Shown one piece after another: positions 23,659-35,550 of a stretch of 64,000 bases of DNA (positions are counted from its first letter, which is position 1; each line of letters begins with the position of its first letter). The stretch is from Aegilops tauschii subsp. strangulata (lineage: Eukaryota > Streptophyta > Magnoliopsida > Poales > Poaceae): contig NC_053039.3 in the NCBI RefSeq assembly GCF_002575655.3, positions 372,659,633 through 372,723,632 on the forward strand, in the 5' to 3' direction. Both the position numbers and the translations under genes were made by a program. The notes beneath the pieces were generated by a model that was not told the DNA's origin, made no database searches, and saw only the letters and a list, made by a program, of their open reading frames with translations.

Positions 23659-24569
23659 ATCAACCCTGCCCAAGGCATGGTACACGGGAAAGACCATCTG
23701 GTCACCTCTGGAAGGATTGCTTCATTATGAAGGAGTACAAAAATTCCAATCTGTTTCAAGACAATCATGGGCCGGGTGGCGGCTTAGGCTCCGGCTCTCA
23801 TGGTCTGGGTTACGGTGGTGGCGGTTCTAATTATGGCTTCCAAGGCAATCAAGGAAACTAGGCCAATCAGGGTGGTTATCATCAACAGTCATGTCAAGGG
23901 AATCAGCAGCAACAATCTGGGTATCAGAGTAACCCGAAGCAATTGAGTAGCGGGCAGTACCACGTCTTCACCACAAGTTTATGCAAGCGGGATCAGAAGC
24001 TCCTTAAAAGGGCGGTGAACGCAGTTGAGCCAGCAGTTCCCCGTTACTTGCGCTGGTCTGAGCAGCCCATTTTGTGGAGTCGGGAAGATCACCCGCCCCG
24101 GGTTGATAATCCGTGTCACTTGGCTTTGGTGGTCGCACCTCAGGTCAGAGGATATAAGTTCACTAAGGTACTCATGGATGGAGGTAGCAGCATCAATATC
24201 CTTTATTATGAAACTTTCCGTTGCATGGGGTAGACTAATAAGAATCTGAAGCCGTCGAACACTGTTTTTCACGGCGTGGTGCCCGGTAAGTCGGCATACC
24301 CGGTTGGTAAGATAGCTCTGGAAGTTTCTTTTGGAGATGATCATGACTCTAGGTCAGAGACATTGACCTTTGAAGTGGTGAAAATCAAAAGCCCTTAGAG
24401 CATCTCCAATAGATGATCCAAATGTAAAAACAACTAACTTTTGGACCGTCTGGGGCAACAAACGCTGCTCCAACAGATGGTCCATATGCAAAAAAATTGG
24501 ACCGCGGCCTCCTCGTGATGTAAAATGCAACACCTTGCGATGCAAATATACATCATGAGATGCATCTGG

Positions 24570-25110
24570 TCCAAAACCAGCCGCCGCCCGCGAACGCCCA
24601 ACCGCCACTTCATTTCCGTTCCCGCCCGCCCACCCACGACCTCCCGCCCGTCCGCCACCGCCCCGCCGCCTCCACACCCCGCCGCCGCCCCGCCGCACGC
24701 CGCCCGCATCAGATCCGGCACCATCCCGGCCCCCGCCGCTGTTTCCACGCCGCCCTGCTGCCCGCCCGCTGCGGATTTGGCCCCGCCGCCCGCCGCTGTT
24801 TCCACGCCGCGTCGCCGCCCGCCCGCCCCGCAGCTCCGCCCCGTAGCCCGCCGTCCCGCAACTCCGCCACCGCCCCGCCTGCCACCGCCGCCCTGCAGCT
24901 CCGCCCCGCACGCCGTCGCCGCCCCGCAGATCCGCCCCGCCTGGCTCCGTCCGCCACCGCCCCGCCCGCCACCGCCGCCCCGCAGCTCCGCCACCGCCCC
25001 GCCCGCCGTCCCGCCCGCCGCCCGCAGCTCCATCCCGCAGCTCCGCCACCGCCCCGCCCGCCGCCCCGCCTGGCTCCGTCCGCCACCGCCCCGCCCGCCA
25101 CCGCTCTCTG
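24570..25110. repeat. GC-rich low-complexity stretch in the TIR element
   Basis: Dominated by ccgcc/cgccc words with imperfect repeats of 'ccccgcagctccgcc' and 'ccgccaccgccccgcc'. It creates long proline- or glycine-rich frames on both strands that I do not regard as genes. It may be a 5' leader or promoter-like island for the downstream frame (inference). Confidence 0.6.
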
Positions 25111-25681
25111 ATGGCGCCGAAGAAGATGCCGAAGGGCAAGTCGGGCTTCTTCAGCGTGAGGCAGAAGCCCTCTGGCAACTGGGGTGTGGAGTTCTCCGAC
25201 GCCGGAAGGCGTTGGTGGATCGGCACGTACCCCTCCGCCCACGAGGCCACGCGTGCCTACGACGTGGCGTGCCGAGAGGCCTCGGTCGCACCTCAACTTT
25301 CCAGAGATCGAGAGTCGGGCGGAAGCGGAGATGCTTGTGCCGCAGGGCATCAACATGAAGGAGATCACGAGGAAGAAGAAGAAGACGAAGAAGCCGTTGG
25401 TTGTCGTCAGTGCTGGCGAGACCGATGAGGAGGCGATGGTGAGGTTTTCTCGGGAGCATCCGGAGTACGTCCAGGCCGAGATGGAGTACTACTGGAAGCG
25501 TGAGGCGCAGCAGAAGAAGGGGCCGAAGGAGGATGACGCCGGTCCCTCGACGGTGATCCCCATCGAGCCCTCTTCCGAGGAGGACTGGGAAGACTTCTCG
25601 GAGGAGGAGGAGGAGGAGGGGTGCGACGACCCGATGAAGGAGGAGTTCTGGGAGCAGTTCCGTAGCTCCGATGAGGAGTAG
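25111..25681 (+). pseudogene. AP2/ERF-domain-like ORF captured in a transposon
   Basis: From ATG 25111 (MAPKKMPKGK) the protein shows an AP2/ERF-like domain: GFFSVRQKPSGNWGVEFSD then RRWWIGTYPSAHEATRAYDVA, continuing in another frame as WRAERPRSHLNFPE. The shift is at about 25261-25270 and looks like a small deletion. The second part (to 25681) has a basic patch (RKKKKTKK), a helical acidic region and an acidic tail ending FRSSDEE. AP2/ERF proteins are plant DNA-binding transcription factors; the key RGVR of the first strand is FSVR here. Many transposon-borne relatives exist in wheat-type genomes as far as I recall. DNA binding is unproven and the frame is broken. Confidence 0.75.
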
Positions 25682-26313
25682 TTTATCTAGTAGTTTGAAT
25701 AAGTAGTAGTTGAAGTTGATGTATGAAACTATGTTGAATTTGATGTTTGAACTATGTTGAATGGACTAGTAGTATGTCGTTTTACATCTTCATTCTGGAC
25801 CATGTATTGGAGTTGCTCTTTTGGACCATCAATTTGGACCATTTGTTGGAGTTGAGCTTTTTTCGGAGCTCCAAAACGCACTTTTTGACGGTCCAAATTT
25901 TACATCTCCGGTTTTGGACCGCCAAATTTTGGACCATCTATTGGAGATGCTCTTATCATGCTCTGTTCGAACGGCCGGCTTATGCTAAGTTCATGGCAAG
26001 GCCTTGTTATGTTTATCTGCAGCTCAAGATGCCGGGTTACAAGGGAACCATCATGGTGCATGGAAGCCGGAAGATAGCTTTAGAGTGTGAAGAAGGTGAC
26101 GCTGCTTATGCTGAGTCTGTTTGTGCAACAGAGGAATTGAAGTGTTATAAGAACAATGTTGACCCGGCAGATATGACATCTTTGAAAAAGCCAACTACGG
26201 AGCATGACCCGGTCTTGAAGTTTATGTCGGCAGATGATACCAAGCTGGTTGATTTCGTTCCTCGTGATTCATCCAACCAGTTCAGCATCAGTGCTAATCT
26301 GGATCCGAAATAG

Positions 26314-28705
26314 GAAAGCGCGCTCATCGAGTTCATCCATGAGAACCGGGACATCTTTGCATGGAAACCTTCTGACATGGCAGGTGTACCGAGGGAACTC
26401 GCTGAGCACACTCTTAATATTGATACCAAGTTTAAGCCGGTCAAGCATTTTCTTCGTCGTTTCAATGAAGAGAGGCGTAAGGCCATTGGCGAAGAGGTAG
26501 CCTGGCTCTTGGCGGCTGGGTTTATTGTTGAAGTTTTTCATCCTGAGTGGTTGGCTAACCCGGTGCTGGTACTTAAGAAGAACGGCACTTGGCGTATGTG
26601 TGTGGACTACACGGATTTAAAGAAGGCTTGTCCGGCTGATCCTTCTGAACTCCCTCGTATTGATCAGATTATTGATGCTACGGCGGGTTGTGAGCGTTTG
26701 AGTTTTTTGGATGCTTATTCTGGTTATCATCAGATCAAGATGGCAGTTAAGGACCAGGAGAAGTCGGCTTTTATAACTCCCTTTGGAGCCTTCTGCTATG
26801 TGTCTATGCCTTCTGGGCTCAAGAGTGCCTAGGTGACTTATCAGCGATGTGTGCAGAATTGTCTTCATAATCAGATTGGGCGCAATGTTCATGCTTATGT
26901 GGATGATATTGTAGTGAAATCCAGAAAGAAGGAGACCTTCATAGACGATTTGAAGGAAACCTTTGATAATCTCCGGGTTTATAAGATGATGCTTAACCCG
27001 GCCAAGTGCGTTTTTGGTGTGCCGGCAGGCAAGCTCTTGGGTTTCTGGTTTCTAACAGAGGCATTGAAGCTAATCCTGAGAAGATCAAAGCCATTACTTC
27101 TTTGGCTAAGCCGGCGTGTGTCAATGATGTTCAAGGTCTGGCGGGTCGTATTGCAGCTCTAAGCCGGTTCATAAGCCGGTTGGGAGAGAAGGCGATCCCT
27201 CTATATCAGATGATGAAAAAGACAGATAATTTTGTCTGGAGTGATGCCGCTAATGCAGCATTTGAGGACTTGAAAAAACAGCTGGTTGAGCCGCCCGTTC
27301 TTGCTGCTCCTATTGATAAGGAGCCGTTGTTGTTATATGTGGCTACTAATGCCCGAGCTGTCAGCGTAACTATTGTGGTGGAATGGAAGGAGGCAGGCAA
27401 GGAATATCCGGTTCAAAGGCCGGTTTACTACATCAGTGAGGTGCTTATCGAGTCCAAGCAGAGGTATCCGCACTGGCAGAAGCTTGTATATGGGGTGTTC
27501 ATGGCCAGTCGGAAGCTTAAGCAATATTTTTTGGGTCATCCCATCACTGTGGATAGTTCTGCTCCCTTAGGGGATATTATTTAGAACAGAGAAGCTACAG
27601 GTCGGATAGCCAAGTGGGCCATTGAGCTTGGACCTCATGGTTTGAAGTATATGCCTCGCACAGCCATTAAGTCTCAAGCACTGGTGGATTTCATCAATGA
27701 CTGGACAGAGCTGCAGATGCCTGAAGAAAAGCCAGATAACACGTATTGGACTGTTCATTTCGATGGGTCCAGGCAATTGGAGGGTTCGGGGGCTGGAGTT
27801 GTGCTAGCTTACCCTCGAGGTGATAAATTTTGTTATGTTCTCCGGTTGATGTTCGCTTGCACTAACAATGCAGCTGAATTTGAGGCCTTGCTCCATGGTC
27901 TTGGGATGGCTAAGGAGATGAACTTAAGCCGGGTGAGGTGCTTTGGCGACTCAGATTTGGTGGCTCAACAAGTTTCTGGTACTTGGGATTCTAAGGATCC
28001 ACTCATGGCGGCTTATCGTCGAGAGGTTGACGTTATTGCAGGTCACTTCAAGGGTTATCAGGTTGAGCATATTGATCAAAGGAAAAATGAGGCGACTGAT
28101 GCTTTAAGCCGGTTCGGGTCTCAGCGTAAGCCGGTGCCGCCTAACATTTTCTTAGATATTCTGTATAACCCCTCAGTCAAGTTTCCTACAGACGAAGATC
28201 TCGCTATCACTGACCTAGAAGCACAATTGGTGGCGGCTCTTCATGTAACTCCTGATTGGACAGTTTCATATTTAGCTTATATGACCCGGGGCGAGTTACC
28301 TGAGGATGAAACTTTGCCCAGGCAGATAACCCGGCGGTCCAAATCAATGACCTTTGTCAATGGAGAGCTACATCATCGCAGTGTTACAGGGGCGTTTCAA
28401 TGTTGTGTTTCACCTGAAGAAGGCTGCGAGATTCTACAAGAGATTCACGAAGGAGATTGTGGCCATCATGCCGGCTCTAAATCTCTTGTGGCTAAAGCTT
28501 TTCGTCATGGATTTTATTGGTTGACGTTCATGACGATGCTGAGGATCTGGTCAGTAAGTGTGATGGATGTCAGAAATTTTCACGACGAGCTCAGTGCCGG
28601 CTCAAGAATTGAGGATGATTCCAATTACTTGGCTATTTGCAGTCTGGGGGCTTGATATGGTTGGACCCTTGAAAAGGTCCAAGGATAAAAAGACACACCT
28701 CCTGG
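26314..28705 (+). pseudogene. pol: RT, dual RNase H and integrase N-terminus of E3
   Basis: RT begins near 26340 (FIHENRDIFAWKPSDM) and has LSFLDAYSGYHQI and AYVDDIVVKS (YVDD intact). A TAG at 26830-26832, a frameshift near 27040 and a TAG at 27582-27584 break it. A first RNase H-like region follows (LLLYVATNAR, PVYYISEVL). A second, archaeal-type RNase H is clear at about 27740-28130 (VHFDGSRQLEGSGAGVVL, NNAAEFEALLHGL, FGDSDLVAQQV). The integrase zinc finger (HEGDCGHHAG) loses frame near 28545; CDGCQ is present in the shifted frame. The first catalytic Asp region (WGLDMVGPLK) is the last part before element X. Confidence 0.87.
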
Positions 28706-29187
28706 TGGATTCCAAGACGGCGTCACCACCAGAGCCTTTGGCAGGCGAAGATGACCTTTAGTCAGGATAACTTGTACTTGTTGTCTCCCTTCGAATTTGG
28801 CCATTGTTGGATCCCTTCCTGCTCAATATTTGGGCAAAGGACCAGGGCCTCTATAAATAGGACTAGCCACCACCATAGAGGGGGGGTCATTCAGATCATC
28901 CTGAACCACCCAAGTCCACAAAGCACAAGAGCACCTCTCCTCAGGAGGCTGTTCTTCCTCTGTAACTGTTCATCCTCAGCCCAAGAGGCAATCCACCACA
29001 GCACACTGGAGTAGGGTAATACACCACATCGGTGGCCCGAACCAGTATAAACTCTAGTGTCTCTCATTCTTTGGGTTTGTCGAGCTAGGCCTTGTGATTG
29101 TTGCGAGAGCGATCTAGGGAGAGAGCGATCTTTGTGCGCACCCAGTGTTCGAACCTCAAGGGTTTTGCCGGAACTCGAAATCCGGCA
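28706..29187 (+). repeat. 5' LTR of element X
   Basis: Starts TGGATTCCAAGACGG, ends gaaatccggCA, 482 bp. TATA box ctataaatag at 28851-28860. Aligns along its length with 44159-44643. Confidence 0.88.
28851..28860 (+). promoter_or_regulatory. TATA box of element X 5' LTR
   Basis: CTATAAATAG in the middle of the LTR, conserved in the 3' LTR at 44304-44313. Confidence 0.6.
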
Positions 29188-29207
29188 TTTGGCGCGCCAG
29201 GTAGGGG
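29188..29207 (+). other. Primer-binding site of element X
   Basis: TTTGGCGCGCCAGGTAGGGG immediately after the LTR. A TGGCGC-type primer site at this place is common in Tat-lineage gypsy elements; tRNA not assigned. Confidence 0.7.
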
Positions 29208-29259
29208 TGCGCCGGAGCCTCTCTTCCGCCAGTTGATCCATCAACACTCCGCGGTTCCG

Positions 29260-30466
29260 ATGTCCGGCGACCCGAGGATCAACGCCGACCGCTGGGCAGC
29301 TTGGCCAGCCCGGGCGGCGTCGTCCACCCAAGAAGACCTCAACCCCATGCCCAGGCGGCACGCGCACCGCCGAACGATGCAGGGCACGGGCGGCGCGGTC
29401 AAACGTCATCCACCCTTACTCCACGGCAAGCGCGGGCAGCCGCAAGGGCCTCAAGCTACGCTGCGGCCACGGCGCCGCACACCCGACGGGAACAAGCAAA
29501 CATGAGGGCTGCGCTCACGGTGGCTCGGGAGCTGCTGCGATGCCGGCTGATGGAGAGCGGCCGAGATGCGTTGCTGGAGCGTGTCGCCAAGCTATTGGAT
29601 GCCACAGCCAGGGGTACGCCACCTTTCTGCTCCTTACCTGCACCTTAGACTGCGACCGGATCGCACGGTGGGCCTCGACGCGCCCGCGCGCCCACGGGCG
29701 CACCAGGGGGTTTCGCCGGCATCGGCACAGCCAATGGCGCTGGCCACCCAACTGCACCTGTGCCTTCCCGGATGGGCGCAGGCGTGAGCGTCGCCGCCCA
29801 CGGTCCCGGCAGGATGCCGCCCTACCACCCTCAGAGGTGCATGCCGGGCTAGGCGGCGTGGACCGGGGGCACTTCAGCGATGATTCCAGGGCAACGGCTC
29901 CGGAGGCCTATGTGCCCCGCATGATGGACCAGGAGTACACGCCAGAAGATGACCCCGATGCGTTTCTCGAGCCGGGTTGGGAAGAGGAGACGCTGGAAGT
30001 TGAGGCCTTCCTGGAGCCACCCGGGAACCTCACCGACCACGCCGGCGACAACAGCTACAGGGTACCGCAAATCTCTGAGGATCAGGCTTACGCTAACCAT
30101 GGGTCACAAGTGAATCAGGTCGCAGCACCGGATGACGGCCCCAGCACGGCAGCCCCCTCCAACCAGGGGAGGCGCACTGGGGGCTGCGTAGGAGGAGCCA
30201 GGAGCAAGGCTCCTCCTCGCATCGCACGGAGCAAGGCGCCGTCCGGAGGTAGGCCCTCTGCCGGGGAGGCACTAGTGAGCCTTCCCCCCGGCAGAGGACC
30301 CGTGGTCGCCGAGGGCGTCGCTAGCGTCCCCTTTGCCCCTTTGCATAGTCCTGGTTTCTGGACGATCCAATGGTGGTCGAGGGCGGCGCAAGGCAGAGCC
30401 CTCGTCTGGCGATATGAAGCAAGGCTCACGCCTGTGAAGGTCTCCGCTCGTGATACTCTCACGTAA
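29260..30466 (+). pseudogene. gag: Gag-like remnant of element X
   Basis: Starts MSGDPRINADRWAAW at 29260, a Gag-like N-terminus, shifts frame near 29340-29400, then reads ALTVARELLRCR and GRDALLERVAKLLD (29510-29610), typical of wheat-type gypsy Gag N-termini in my experience. Later frames (29900-30180) are acidic (EDDPDAFLEPGWEEE) with no motif known to me. No Gag core or zinc knuckle is visible. Confidence is moderate for 'gag-like', low for exact ends. Confidence 0.5.
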
Positions 30467-31116
30467 TAATGAGTGGGGCTGTACACGCCCCGGAGTCTCA
30501 GGAGAGCTGCCCTCGGGCCTCAGGGGCTCCCGCCCACATTCTAGTGGAGGCGCCATGCTCCGCGCTGGTGGAAGACTCGAAGACCAGAAGCCTAGCTAGG
30601 TGCCGGACGCAGCCATTTGCTTTTGACCTCTTTTCTATAGCCCTGTTTTCTGGCTTTGGATTTAAGTTTGAAGTTGAATTTTCATTGGTATGCGCAGGGG
30701 GGTGTCTTTTCTCGTTCGTGCGATTTCTTGCAATTTGGTTCCGTGCCTCGATTCGGAGTTCGCACCTACTGCCTCCCCCTCGCGATCGGGGGTTGGGCAC
30801 AGCGCACGCGCGCTGCGCGCACGTCCTGCCATGGCTGGTGCTTGCTTCTCACGAGGCCCTCTCGGACGGATCGGCAGGCTCCTCAGAAACTCACAACCTC
30901 ACGAGCCAATTCGGGACCTGTCCTGACTAAGGTAAATTACAGCAGCAAACTCGCGGCTGGACTCGCGGGTTCATGAAAACACATATCCAGCTTGGCCTAA
31001 GGAATAGAGGCAGTAATCTGTTTACATGAGGGGATCCCCCTCCCAAAATGCTCTTACAACTTCCAGGGCCGTGCCCGAGCTTTCGGATGCAGGTTCAACG
31101 ACAAGGAAGCGCGGGC
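30467..31116. other. Non-coding segment of element X
   Basis: 650 bases between the gag-like remnant and the end of the antisense gene. I see no coding frame, domain or repeat in it. Confidence 0.5.
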
Positions 31117-31717
31117 TCAGTCAGACATGTCGCTCACCGCATCCTCCGGGTCGCCCTCAGACCCGTCGCTGGCGTCGCTGTCACCATCGCTGGCATCGCC
31201 ATCACCATTGCCGGCGTCGCCCTCACCATCGTCGACCACGTCACCTTCATCCGCCGCGACCACCACCGTGTCGTCCTCGGAAGTGAAGGCCCTGACAAGG
31301 GCGTCCACATTGTCTTCCACCCAGCGCACTAGGTCGCCCAAGATGGCCTTGGGTATGGGGGCAATGGCGGCGGCGAAATCGAAGTCGGGGTAGGTGTTCT
31401 GGAGGTGGCTGAAGACGTGTGAGAACGCACGCCCGAGCAGGCCATGGCTCCTCTCTTAAACAAGCTCGCGAGCCCTCTCAGATCAGTTCTCCAGGCGTGT
31501 CACCACGTCGGCAAAAAAGCGGAGGTGACTGGCATAATCGTTCGCGTGGGGATGAGGGGCATGTTCGTCACAAATGGTGCCCACCACCGTGTTGGCTCCA
31601 ATCCTGAGGTCTTGGAGCATGGGGGCGTGCACGCGCTTCTTCCCTGCTCTGCTGCGTGAAGGACTCGGCGTTGGCGAACCGCCGCGGAAGAGAAAGCAGC
31701 TCGGCGCGGGCGGAGGC
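31117..31717 (-). pseudogene. C-terminal part of the antisense gene of X
   Basis: Minus-strand frame ...AFSHVFSHLQNTYPDFDFAA leading into GDLVRWVEDNV and a very acidic tail of Gly-Asp-Ser repeats ending DMSD (31117). It is the 3' end of the gene whose upstream part lies at 40826-43455; copy C was inserted between them (target duplication GAGGC at 31713-31717). Frames shift in 31450-31717. Confidence 0.65.
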
Positions 31718-32188
31718 TGAGGGAGTCCTGGATTAGGGGGTCCTCGGACAGCCGGACTATATCCTTTGGCCGGAGTGTTGGACTATGAAGATACAAGATT
31801 GAAGACTTCGTCCCGTGTCCGGGTGGGAGTCTCCTTGGCGTGGAAGGCAAGCTTAGCAATACGGATATGTAGATCTCCTCCCTTGTAACCGACTCTGTGT
31901 AACCCTAGCCCCCTCCGGTGTCTATATAAACCGGAGGGTTTTAGTCCGTAGGACAACAACAATCATACCATAGGCTAGCTTCTAGGGTTTAGCCTATACG
32001 ATCTCGTGGTAGATCAACTCTTGTAATACTCATATCATCAAGATCAATCAAGCAGGAAGTAGGGTATTACCTCCATCGAGAGGGCCCGAACCTAGGTAAA
32101 CATCGTGTCCCCCGCCTCCTGTTACCATCCGCCTTAGACGCACAGTTCGGGACCCCCTACCCGAGATCCGCCGGTTTTGACACCGAGA
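31718..32188 (+). repeat. 5' LTR, copy C
   Basis: 471 bp, TGAGGGAGTCC to gacaccgaGA (CA changed). TATA box tctatataaa at 31921-31930. Few differences from the 3' LTR. Confidence 0.95.
31921..31930 (+). promoter_or_regulatory. TATA box of Fatima-like 5' LTR
   Basis: TCTATATAAA followed by ccggagggttttag, conserved in all three full LTRs (also 21295-21304 and 40558-40567). Likely sense promoter. Confidence 0.65.
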
Positions 32189-32207
32189 TTGGTGCTTTCA
32201 TTGAGAG
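32189..32207 (+). other. Primer-binding site region, copy C
   Basis: TTGGTGCTTTCATTGAGAG directly after the LTR, identical to copy A. Confidence 0.7.
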
Positions 32208-32235
32208 TTCCACTGTGCCGTCACCACAAGGCTTG

Positions 32236-35200
32236 ATGGCTCCTTCGATCATCGGCAACGATGGGATCCAAGGTGAGGTTTTCCTCCCTGGACAGATCTT
32301 CGTATTCGGCGGCTTCGTACTGCGGGCCAACTCGCTTGGCCATCTGGAGTATATCGAGAGCTACGCCCCTGGCCATCAGGTCAGGTTTGGAAACTTGAAC
32401 TATACTGCCGACATCCGCGGAGACTTGATCTTCGACGGATTCGAGCCCATGTCAGGTGCGCTGCACAGTCACGACGAGCATGACTTAGCTCAGCCGTCGG
32501 GCAGTGTTCGGGAGATCACACCTGCAACTACTCCGGCCCTCAATCCGGAACAGATTGCGCCGTCCGAGGACGGGTGGATGGACCCCGCCATGAAGGCCGC
32601 GCACTCAGCGGCGATAGAGCCGAATGCTGACTTCACTTCCTATGAGACCCGTGTTGCCGGACACTTGGATTCATCCCCGGCCACGGGCTCCGAGCCGCCT
32701 GCATCCGTGCCTATCGAATCCGATTGGGCACCGATTATGGAGTTTTTCTCCGCGGATATCTTTAAGCACTCACCATTGGGCGACGTGCTAAACTCATTGA
32801 GGTCTCTCTCCTTGTCAGGAGACCCTTGGCCGAACTATGTCCGGCTAGAATGGGATGCGGACGATGAAGAAATTCGCTCCCCACCCACCACCCACTTAGT
32901 AGCCACTGTCGACGATTTAACCGACATGCTCGATTTCGGCTCCGAAAACTTCAACGGTATGGACGACGATGCACGAGACAAACAGGAACCACCGCCCATA
33001 GAGCGCTGGACTGCCACCTCATCATATGATATATACATGGTGGACAACCCCAAAGAAGGCAATGGCGATAAGACAGCGGAGGATAATCCCTCCAAGAAGC
33101 AATCCAAGCACCGACGTCAGCGGCGCCGCTCTAAGTCTCACCATAGCAAAAGCAGCGATATCGGCACAAGAGACAATAACACTCCCGATAGTGCCGAAGA
33201 CGATGACAATCCCTCCAGCCAGACCTCGAGCGGGAGGATGAACAAGCTAGCCCTCTGGAACAGGCAGCAGACGGAGAATTAGAGGATGACAATTACATGC
33301 CTCTCTCCTAAGACGAGGTGAGCCTCGGCGATGAAGAATTTATCGTGCCTGAGGATCCCATCGAGCAGGAGCGCTTCAAGCGCCGGCTTATAGCCACAGC
33401 AAACAGCCTGAAGAAAAAGCAACAACAGCTTCGAGCTGATCAAGATCTGCTAGCGGATAGATGGACTGAAGTCCTGGCGGCCGAGGAATACGAACTCGAA
33501 CGCCCAACCAAGAGTTACCCAAAGCGCAGGTTGCTAACCCAACTCGAGGAGGAAGCATTAAAACCTACATTACCAGCGTATGATGAGGCTGATCGGGCAC
33601 CTCGTGGCCGAGACAGAGTGGCATATCAGCTCGAAGTCCAGCACGCACCCCGCCGCCATTCAAACAAAAATACCAAGGCCCGAGGCAACACGCGGGACCT
33701 GCGAGACGTATTGGAAAACAAAGCAGGACATACAAGATCGATGTACGGATCACGGGGTCGCGCCCCAACGCGTGACGATGATCGTCACGCCGGATACACT
33801 AAAAGAAAATCCGGCCGGGCCGAATACAATAGACAAGACTCATATGAGCTGCGTCGTGACATAGCCCGGCACAGAGGCGCCGCACACCCCCTATGCTTCA
33901 CCGATGAAGTAATGGATCATGAATTCCCAGAAGGATTCAAACCCGTGAACATTGAGTCATACGATGGCACAACAGACCCTGCGGTATGGATCGAGGATTT
34001 CCTCCTCCACATCCACATGGCCCGCGGTGACGATCTACATGCCATCAAGTACCTCCCACTAAAACTCAAAGGACCAGCTCGGCATTGGCTGAATAGCCTG
34101 CCAGCAAACTCCATTGGCAGTTGGGAGAATTTGGAAGATGCATTCCTTGACAACTTCCAGGGCACTTATGTGCGACCACAAGATGCTGATGACTTGAGCC
34201 ACATAACCCAACAGCCACGGGAATCGGCTAGGAAATTCTGGACTCGGTTCCTAACTAAAAAGAACCAAATTGTCGACTGTCTGGATGCCGAGGCCTTAGC
34301 GGCATTTAAACATAACATCAGGGACGAGTGGCTCGCCCGACACCTCGGCCAAGAGAAGCCAAAGTCCATGGCAGCCCTCACGACACTCATGACTCGCTTT
34401 TGCGCGGGCGAGGACAGCTGGCTGGCTCACAGCAACAGCACATCAAGAAATCCTGGCAATTTAGACGCCAAAGATACTAACGGCAGACCACGTCGCAACA
34501 GACACAAGCGCCGCAACAACGGTGACAACGCCGAAGACACGGCAGTCAATGCCGGATTCAGTGGCTCTAAATCCGGTCAGCAGAAGAAGCCGTTCAAAAG
34601 AAGCAATCCAGGCCCATCCAGTTTGGACCGCATACTCGATCGCTCGTGTCAAATTCACGGCACCCCCGATAAGCCAGCCAATCACACCAACAGAGAATGC
34701 TAGGTGTTCAAGCAGGCCGGCAAGTTGAATGCCGAAAACAAGGACAAGGGGCTGCATAGCGACGACGAGGAGGAGCCTCGGCCACCGAACACAGGAGGAC
34801 AGAAGAGGTTCCCTCCTCAAGTGAAAATAGTGAACATGATATACGCAACCCATATTCCCAAGAGGGAACGGAAGCATGCACTAAGGGACGTCTATGCGAA
34901 GGAGCCAGTCGCCCCAAAGTTCAACCCATGGTCCTCTTGTCCAATCACCTTCGATCGCAGGGACCACCCCACTAGAATCCGTCATGGCGGATCTGCCGCA
35001 TTGGTCCTTGACCCCATCATCGACGGATTTCACCTCACTCGAGTCCTTATGGACGGTGGCAGCAGCCTGAACCTGCTCTATCAGGATACAGTGCACAAAA
35101 TGGGCATAGACCCCTCGAGGATCAAACCCACCAAAACCACCTTTAAAGGTGTAATCCCAGGTGTAGAGGCCTGTTGCACGGGCTCAATCACACTGGAAGT

Positions 35201-35550
35201 GGTCTTCGATCTCCGGACAACTTTCAAAGCGAGGAGTTAATCTTTGACATCGTCCCCTTTCACAGCGGCTATCACGCACTGCTCGACGAACCGCATTTGC
35301 CAGATTCAATGCGGTACCGCATTATGCATACCTCAAACTCAAAATGCCAGGACCACGTGGGGTTATAACAGTTAATGGAAACACAGAGCGCTCGCTCCGC
35401 ACGGAGGAGCACACTGCGGCCCTCGCAGCAGAAGCGCAAAGCAGCCTTATTAGGCAAACCGCCAATTCGGCGAAAAAGACCCCGGACACCTTCAAGCGAG
35501 TCTGGAGTACCCCGCATCAGGATCGCCAGGCACGTTGCGAGCTCGCCTAG
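32236..35550 (+). pseudogene. gag-pro: Gag-protease, copy C
   Basis: ATG at 32236 (MAPSIIGN). Relative to copy A it has a one-base loss in a C run near 33211, TAA at 33309-33311 (AAA in A), TAG at 34702-34704 region (TGG in A) and two one-base deletions near 35208 and 35284. Unlike copy A, it keeps the Gag core (YDGTTDPAVWIEDFLL, GPARHWLNSLP, 33950-34180) unbroken and retains the RNRHKRRNN basic linker that A lost. Protease shows VLMDGGSSLNLLYQDTVHKMG at about 35045-35107. The two copies carry different lesions, so they decayed independently after transposing from an intact source. Confidence 0.85.

Larger units (their letters stand above)
24398..25952 (+). mobile_element. TIR transposon (PIF/Harbinger-like) carrying an AP2-like ORF
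   Basis: 1555 bp bounded by inverted repeats of about 25 bases with one mismatch (GAGCATCTCCAATAGATG...), flanked by TTA duplications at 24395-24397 and 25953-25955. A 3 bp TTA target site and short TIRs suggest the PIF/Harbinger superfamily; no transposase is present, so it is non-autonomous. TIR-like motifs recur inside both ends (tccaacagatggtcc near 24470; ggaccatgtattggag near 25797). It holds a GC-rich, low-complexity stretch (24570-25110) of repeated ccgcagctccgcc-type units, then an AP2/ERF-like reading frame. Confidence 0.82.
23659..26313 (+). pseudogene. pro: Protease region of E3, split by a transposon
   Basis: Reads (with shifts) a zinc-binding-like segment CPRHGTR...LWKDCFIMKEY, a Gly/Gln-rich linker, then protease with VLMDGGSSINILYYETFRCMG (24172-24233), again Asp-Gly-Gly. 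A TAG follows at 24232-24234. The frame then continues to KIKSP, is broken by the TIR element (24398-25952) and resumes with YHALFERPAYAKF. Removing the insert and one TTA restores the reading frame exactly. Confidence 0.8.

Noticed and set aside
24354..25368. Long glycine/arginine- or proline-rich frames on both strands in the TIR element
   Set aside because: Caused by the ccgcc-type low-complexity repeats; only the AP2-like frame from 25111 shows a domain.
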